Made by a program: the position numbers and the translations under genes
Assembly: GCF_029227915.1 (NCBI RefSeq)
Contig: NC_079887.1
Location: 15,054,001 to 15,118,000, forward strand
Length of the DNA stretch: 64,000 nucleotides
Reading direction: 5' to 3'
Origin: Hydractinia symbiolongicarpus
Taxonomy: Eukaryota; Cnidaria; Hydrozoa; Anthoathecata; Hydractiniidae
Notes under the pieces: model-generated
What the model saw: the letters and a program-made list of their open reading frames with translations, nothing else
What the model was told of the DNA's origin: nothing
The model's database searches: none
In this document: one piece after another, positions 59,601 through 64,000 of the stretch
How positions within the stretch are numbered: position 1 is the stretch's first letter
How the letters are laid out: each line of letters opens with the position of its first letter

Positions 59601-62451
59601 TATTTGAGTGGTTATGTCTTTTCCACAATGTACAGGCGATTGAGACGTTCAAAAGCTACACAGAGTATGTTGGGTGTTCAATGTTTGAACATACTTATAG
59701 TTGGCAAGCAATCGGCCGATGAAAGTTGCGAAAGTGATGTCCTAATAAAAGCTAAGGATAGAGGCGGTCTATGGAGTGTTACCCCAGAAGTTCATGCAAT
59801 ATTTACCGAAGTCGAAACATCATTTCGCGAATCAACAGCTAATTTTGGTAGACAAATAGACAGCAAAAAAATGGTATCAAAACTTATGGAAAATTCATAC
59901 ATTTTGTGTAATTTTAATAAATTGAGAAATATTTCTGCTGAAAAAGTTGAAAAAGAAATAGCGTTGAATTTGTTGGATCACTTGATAACACTTTACATCC
60001 GTGTGCGAACGTTTTCTTTGGTGAAAGATAAAATTGAACTACATAAAATTGCCTCGAAAAAAAAGAAGACCAGATCACTTCGAACCGAGATAAAAAAATC
60101 ATCTGTATCACTGGACAAAGGTCATTGAACCTCTTATACAAACTAATTAAACGGCTATTTTTATAGCCACACACTTGAAAAAAGCATTATTATGGCAAAT
60201 GCCATATAAACTTTATATTTTAGAAGGATACTGTATCCCAGAATTTCATATCTATGGTAAGGCACTTATTTTTTATTGCTGTTGTATAGAAAAAATATGT
60301 TGAACTTCATATCTATATATAGCAGATTTCGTGAATTTTGATTCTTTTCGCTTAAAATTTGGGAAGGAAGAAAATAATTTTTTCAATACAATGTTTCGCA
60401 AATGTTTTGAAAAGTCAAAATAATTTTGGGGTTTTTTCAGCTCTTGAAAGTTTATGTATCACACAAAAAAGATTTCTTCAATATTTTTCTAATTTTTCAT
60501 TAATCGCTAAATTAAATCTCGTAAATTTCTGCCTAAGGTACTAAGATTACAGCAAAAAAGAAAATAAAGTAAGCTAATTTTATCATCGCCAAAAACCGTG
60601 AAACTGAAAAATTTGAAAACTTCAAAAAAATAAAGGCAAATAAAATTTTTTGAAAAAATACGTACCTTGCAAAAATAGTTCACATTGCAGTAACTTCATG
60701 AGCAAGATTAATACCAAAAATATGTTTTTTCAAATGTGTGGCTATAAAAATAGCCGTTTAATTGGTTTGTTGTGTACAAGTTAGTTCTTTTGGTTTCTTT
60801 TACGGCATGGAACAGTCTCAACATCTATTGTAGCGAGTATAGGGTCATCATTGCGGCAGTTACCAGCTATCGGTCGAAATAATTTTGATGTACGAATTGT
60901 ATTGTCGTTGTAACCAAAATCCCTAAGTGAAGGATTATTATCTTTATGATTTTCATATATTTCATGTATCACGGGAACTGACCACAACAAAGCGCGTACT
61001 ACAAAATCAAGGTGTTGATCAACATAAATCTCAAACTTTGGTACGGAATGAGTTTGATCATGGTGAAAAAAAGACATGCAACTTGTCGACGGTGAAGATA
61101 CTACCCAACTGTTCAACTTCAAAGAACTCACACGATTTTTAAAATCATCAAATGATTTGTAATATGATGATGAAGTCTGTGTAGTTGATGCATATAAAAA
61201 AAGTTCCTTTTTATTTATTATTGTGGAAGCAGAATCACGAGGTTTGGTGATGGTCGAAGATGAAGGATGACATTTTGTTGGTAAATTCAGTGTTGGTAAA
61301 ACTCCTGGATTAAGGGTTGCTTTTGTATTATGTTTGTAGTACTCATCCTCCTTGAAATGACGTTGACAAATATGTAAATTACACTTTTCAATTTGACCAC
61401 GAAGTGAATTATCGATCACGCGATCTTTAGTAATAATTGAGATTAGTTTATCCCTCCAATTCTTGTCGAAATCGCTTTTTCCAGCTGGCACTTTGAACAA
61501 CGATAAACCCTTATACTCTGGTCGACGTGAGACTGAACAGCCGTAAATAGAACAATTAGCACCAGGCATAACAACTTTCAACGTATCAAATAACAATTTC
61601 GAAGTAAATTTCCAAAATAAAACCAATGTTAGCAAACAAAACTTTCGATTTCCCTAACGAACATGCTAGAAAATCGCCATTTTAGATTTTGATGCATTCG
61701 AGAGAATGGGCCCGAGTTTAGAAACAGCCACAAAACGATAGAACAATGGCCTATTGTTACTGTCCAGACTATCTTTTTTTCTTATGACTATGCTTTTATG
61801 GACAATAAGTCAGAAAGTGATTTGATGTCTCAATAAACGCGTCAGAAATAGGAAAAACAATAAAACACTTTTGTAATTTCAATTCGTTAGACTATGTATT
61901 ATGCATTGCATAGACACTAGGGTTGGCGAGTTTCGTGAAATAATAGAACAGTTGGAGGCAATTCTGCCAATAAAATAGTAATCTTACCATACTATAACTA
62001 TTATGAATTCGTGTTTGCTCGTAGAATACATAGTATCACAAAACCTATCCAATGGAATATAAAAGTTGCGATTGCATTCATCGATACAACCTATGTTTTA
62101 CTTTTCATTCTTATTCGCTGTTACGCCATGTTCACATTCCTTTTCTCGATTGTGTGTGATTCTCCAATCGGGTTGTCTAAATATGAATTTTCTTTTTTAG
62201 AAATTTCTTTTTTCCTTTCGCTTATCACTTTCTCTGTCGCATTAGCGGTCTTAATCCTAGCATTAGTTGCAATATCTTGCTAGGCGTACCTATAATTCTT
62301 TCTTTGGTAACATTTATCTCTTCTTGTCACGTTTTAGTGTGAAGGAGAACACAAAGATTGCGTTCGTTCCGACTCTGGTGAGCTAAACAAATACAAGTGT
62401 TGGTATTATTGGTACAACTGCGTGACAAAATACTGCAGCTCTGATCTGTAG
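56632..62451 (+). CDS. Gene E: secreted protein with Gly/Ser linker and eight-cysteine C-terminal domain (210 aa)
   Basis: Exons 56632-56692, 57420-57760, 58562-58678 and 62338-62451 join in frame (633 nt). Exon 1 encodes MFILTGVLCALTLMLGNCFQ, a signal peptide. Exon 2 encodes an acidic start, a Gly/Ser/Ala run (GSGASGASGGSASGSG) and a Pro/Thr-rich part, probably disordered. Exons 3 and 4 encode eight cysteines: CFATFATAF, MQRCLLEKKKCDINK, CEGEHKDC, YKCWYYWYNC and KYC. Intron phases (1, 0, 0) and the cysteine pattern match gene B, which lies on the opposite strand about 24 kb away. The donor at GGT|GTAAAT is weak but keeps frame. Intron 3 (3.66 kb) contains a nearly intact DNA transposon. The family is unknown to me. 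Confidence 0.75.
58863..60128 (+). CDS. Transposon-borne C2H2 zinc-finger protein (421 aa, or 399 aa from the better start)
   Basis: The ORF opens at 58863, but the ATG at 58929 (MAAAAEDYFGDEDLDAI) has a better start context (AAGATGG). A single classical finger FQCSECEKICKSQRGLTRHR lies at residues 74-97, with ligands C76, C79, H92 and H97. The rest (residues 110-421) has no catalytic motif I recognise. It includes YLSGYVFSTMYRRLR, reminiscent of the GYV motif seen before the C-terminal domain of some transposases, and a basic end with KKKKTRSLRTEIKKSSVS. It could be an accessory DNA-binding protein or a highly diverged transposase. It is intact, converges on the THAP ORF, and lies within gene E intron 3. 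Confidence 0.8.
   Translation: MFSLIMLSKWGWPERQYTKISKMAAAAEDYFGDEDLDAILLILEGNILENNTDFTGEFEGIVDEINDEVPAAGFQCSECEKICKSQRGLTRHRNVKHAPTNTDSAIASTSQNVKKTPEELLHPLYFKKYVNASALKLAKDECYSEKTREEFDGYTVTLDEANASYAYVRDVIGQFNGNAEKFYPKFYKCISADEVIFQKLSRKCSVLLGCEVANHVLAHITGSIVKENTVEFPKPCYSAKEINIIKYLSGYVFSTMYRRLRRSKATQSMLGVQCLNILIVGKQSADESCESDVLIKAKDRGGLWSVTPEVHAIFTEVETSFRESTANFGRQIDSKKMVSKLMENSYILCNFNKLRNISAEKVEKEIALNLLDHLITLYIRVRTFSLVKDKIELHKIASKKKKTRSLRTEIKKSSVSLDKGH
60138..60775. repeat. Internal inverted repeat at the 3' ends of the two transposon ORFs
   Basis: The left arm (60138-60188) starts 10 nt past the C2H2 stop and the right arm (60722-60772) ends about 10 nt before the THAP stop. The arms share AATTAAACGGCTATTTTTAT and the following CCACACA. 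Each arm contains the small hairpin GGCTATTTTTATAGCC. The AT-rich centre (60189-60721) has no ORF of value. The arrangement could be a shared 3' processing signal, a nested MITE, or the scar of a duplication. Confidence 0.75.
60781..61635 (-). CDS. Transposon-borne THAP-domain protein (284 aa, or 262 aa from the internal ATG)
   Basis: The likely start is the ATG at 61567-61569 (MPGANCSIYGCSVSRR), because THAP fingers sit at the N-terminus. The C2CH ligands in the longer numbering are C28, C33, C90 and H93, with the conserved W60 and a GVLPTLNLP box behind the domain. The remaining part is Ser/Thr-rich, then has a segment with HLDFVVRALLWSVPVIHEIY, and a basic end. No DDE or RNase H signature is apparent. 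THAP proteins bind specific DNA, often transposon ends, so this is a plausible TIR-binding partner of the C2H2 protein. The ORF is intact. Confidence 0.85.
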   Translation of the reverse strand: MLTLVLFWKFTSKLLFDTLKVVMPGANCSIYGCSVSRRPEYKGLSLFKVPAGKSDFDKNWRDKLISIITKDRVIDNSLRGQIEKCNLHICQRHFKEDEYYKHNTKATLNPGVLPTLNLPTKCHPSSSTITKPRDSASTIINKKELFLYASTTQTSSSYYKSFDDFKNRVSSLKLNSWVVSSPSTSCMSFFHHDQTHSVPKFEIYVDQHLDFVVRALLWSVPVIHEIYENHKDNNPSLRDFGYNDNTIRTSKLFRPIAGNCRNDDPILATIDVETVPCRKRNQKN

Positions 62452-62648
62452 ATGAAAGATAATCACAGTAGCTATTATACAAAGAGGCTTGACCTATCTG
62501 ATATAGCACCTATAGATAAAAAAGTTTGTGTTCACTTTGCTTCTTTGAGGGTTAAAAATCATGTTATAAGTAGCTAAATTAGTGCAGTAAATTGCAAACA
62601 AAAATACTCGTAAAGATTTCACTTAAAGAAATTATATTTGTCATCGAT

Positions 62649-62654
62649 AATAAA
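62649..62654 (+). terminator. Candidate polyadenylation signal of gene E
   Basis: AATAAA lies about 200 nt beyond the stop of gene E. A second AATAAA follows at 62755-62760. Assignment is by position. Confidence 0.4.
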
Positions 62655-63319
62655 TTTTATAAAACCTGTAAATTAAGGTAGATTTCCTTCAAGAAAAAAA
62701 CTTTAAACTTCCTTGATAAAACTGCATGTTTAAAAATATTAACATGTAGCTTAAAATAAACTGGGTTAGTCGTTTATTATTCTTTAATGGGATACCGCAT
62801 TTCTATACTAAAATCTGTTTCTGTCTGTGTGTTTAATATTGTAGCTTATACTCCTGCGAGAATGAGGTGAGGGTTATTAAAACGAAAACTGCATTATTTT
62901 AACAACCATTTTGGATATTTAGTGTTGTACAAGAACATTCTATCTGAGCCAACATAATTTATTTTTATATTATCTTTACCCATCTGATTTTTATCCAGCT
63001 GCGTGTAAGGTTAACAAACTAAGGTAGCTAATACAGTTGGCTGCAGCAGAATTTTCAAGTATTCCTTTTTACGTAAAATGCAGTTATGTGAGCTACACCT
63101 TCACCTGTAACTTTAGCAAAAGTCTAAATTTTATTGGTTCAATAAGACAACAGTTTTAGTTAGAATTTATTTTTACAGTCTAAATTAATTAAACAAGAAA
63201 GCACTACACTCGTTCTATCACTTACAGCAATGAAGTGTATAAAACCCTAACGAAGTTAAAATTAATTTCCTGCAATTATTTCTATGTGACATTTTTTTAA
63301 TAAGAGTATTGTAACGCAG

Positions 63320-63443
63320 AGGCTTGTGCGAAAATATTATATCACGCACTTAACTAGCAATAACTACAAAAACCGTTGCAAAGGCAAGCACTTCTGCGAG
63401 AACAAAGTTGGTTGTGTGCCCTTTGCATTAATTTCCTGCCATG
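63320..63443 (+). other. Candidate isolated cysteine-rich exon
   Basis: Between an acceptor-like AACGCAG and a donor-like ATG|GTAATG an open frame reads on through NNYKNRCKGKHFCENKVGC and VPFALISCH. The spacing C-x5-C-x5-C-x7-C recalls the gene C/D repeat, but the phase differs (0 in, 1 out). No matching neighbouring exon was found inside the window, so it may be a pseudo-exon or belong to a gene continuing to the right. Confidence 0.25.
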
Positions 63444-64000
63444 GTAATGCAACACATCGATACTACGCCAAAAAAAACATTGCGACAAACATCCATGGTT
63501 TGTAAGATTACTTTCTAACACCCAACTTCACGAGTCGCATCTTTCGCAGTGTTCTTTCTTTTCAAACCAATAAACACATGACTTCTCTTTTGTATTAAAT
63601 ATCTGCAACGGAATAGCATGTGATGAACTTACTAAAAATCGGAGAGGAGCACCAAAGCAAGGACAAAATAGGAAAGATTCTATCCCAAGAAAAGCAAAAA
63701 TGAAAATAGCACGAAATTATTTTACTTTGTTGTTGACAATCACCATAAGTTTTTACTTAAGTTGCTTTTTTTCATTAAGTAATGCGTACACGTAAACACT
63801 GTTTTAGAGGATACTGTAACACAATTTAAATAAACATCCTCGCTTTGCCCTGCATATCAACCCGCACTACCAAAGTATAACATACAAGCAATAACAAACC
63901 ACAACAAGATATAAAATCCACTTTCCTAAACTTTCCAAGTTTACTTTCCAAAGTAACAGACTTAAGACTTAGCAACTTAGGAAACAGGGAGGAAAGGAAA

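Larger units (their letters stand above)
58815..61792. mobile_element. 2978 bp DNA transposon with perfect 29 bp TIRs and two convergent zinc-finger ORFs
   Basis: The left TIR (58815-58843, beginning CATAGTCATAAG) and the right TIR (61764-61792) are exact reverse complements over 29 bp. CTTTTAT flanks both sides (58808-58814 and 61793-61799), a perfect 7 bp target duplication. Two long ORFs start near the ends and converge: a C2H2 protein on the plus strand and a THAP protein on the minus strand. Their stops lie next to an internal inverted repeat. Perfect TIRs, perfect duplication and intact ORFs indicate a recent insertion. The superfamily is not certain: THAP fingers occur in P-type, Kolobok and ISL2EU elements, but 7 bp duplication fits none of them well. 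Confidence 0.85.
62452..64000. other. Region right of gene E, one candidate exon only
   Basis: AT-rich sequence without supported genes. One splice-bounded open segment with four cysteines lies at 63320-63443 and is listed separately. The remainder shows only short frames. Confidence 0.4.

Noticed and set aside
62011-62283. 90-residue hydrophobic ORF with possible membrane helices
   Set aside because: It lies in gene E intron 3 next to the transposon, in T-rich sequence that produces hydrophobic frames by composition. No homology or splice support was seen.

Overview
This window looks like an animal nuclear genome, most likely a cnidarian and perhaps a hydrozoan. It is AT-rich, its genes are split into many short exons with GT-AG introns, polyadenylation signals are of AATAAA type, and DNA transposons and MITEs are abundant. 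The species assignment is inference. No bacterial operon, CRISPR array, rRNA or intact tRNA gene was seen.

I recognise five multi-exon host genes, all encoding predicted secreted proteins. Exons were assembled by hand from splice signals, and every junction keeps reading frame. Gene A (minus, 4097-18545) has 22 coding exons and encodes a 1828-residue protein: signal peptide, a long beta-rich half, a cysteine patch, and a helical half. I do not recognise its family. Gene B (minus, 29363-33029) and gene E (plus, 56632-62451) are paralogues with the same four-exon, same-phase layout: signal peptide, low-complexity linker, then an eight-cysteine C-terminal domain. Gene C (plus, 42783-44954) and gene D (plus, 49997-51819) are a second pair. 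Each has a signal peptide followed by one short cysteine repeat per exon (six in C, three in D), and all introns are phase 0. Genes B to E form a 33 kb cluster of small cysteine-rich secreted proteins.

Mobile DNA fills much of the rest. The left edge (1-2010) holds a broken ISL2EU-type element with YqaJ nuclease and THAP/DDE transposase genes in convergent order. A second, internally deleted element of this type lies at 21301-23701 and carries a nested palindromic insertion. A hAT-like TIR element occupies 25904-28173. Tigger-like elements lie at 31644-32895 and 36827-37201. A TTAA-flanked MITE family has four copies, and a Tourist-like MITE lies at 19538-19826. A very intact 2978 bp element (58815-61792) sits in gene E intron 3. 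It has perfect 29 bp TIRs and two intact convergent ORFs, one with a C2H2 finger and one with a THAP finger, but no recognisable transposase. Several introns consist mainly of one repeat.

The spans 33030-42782, 44955-49996, 51820-56631 and 62452-64000 contain mainly AT-rich sequence, repeats and small spurious ORFs.
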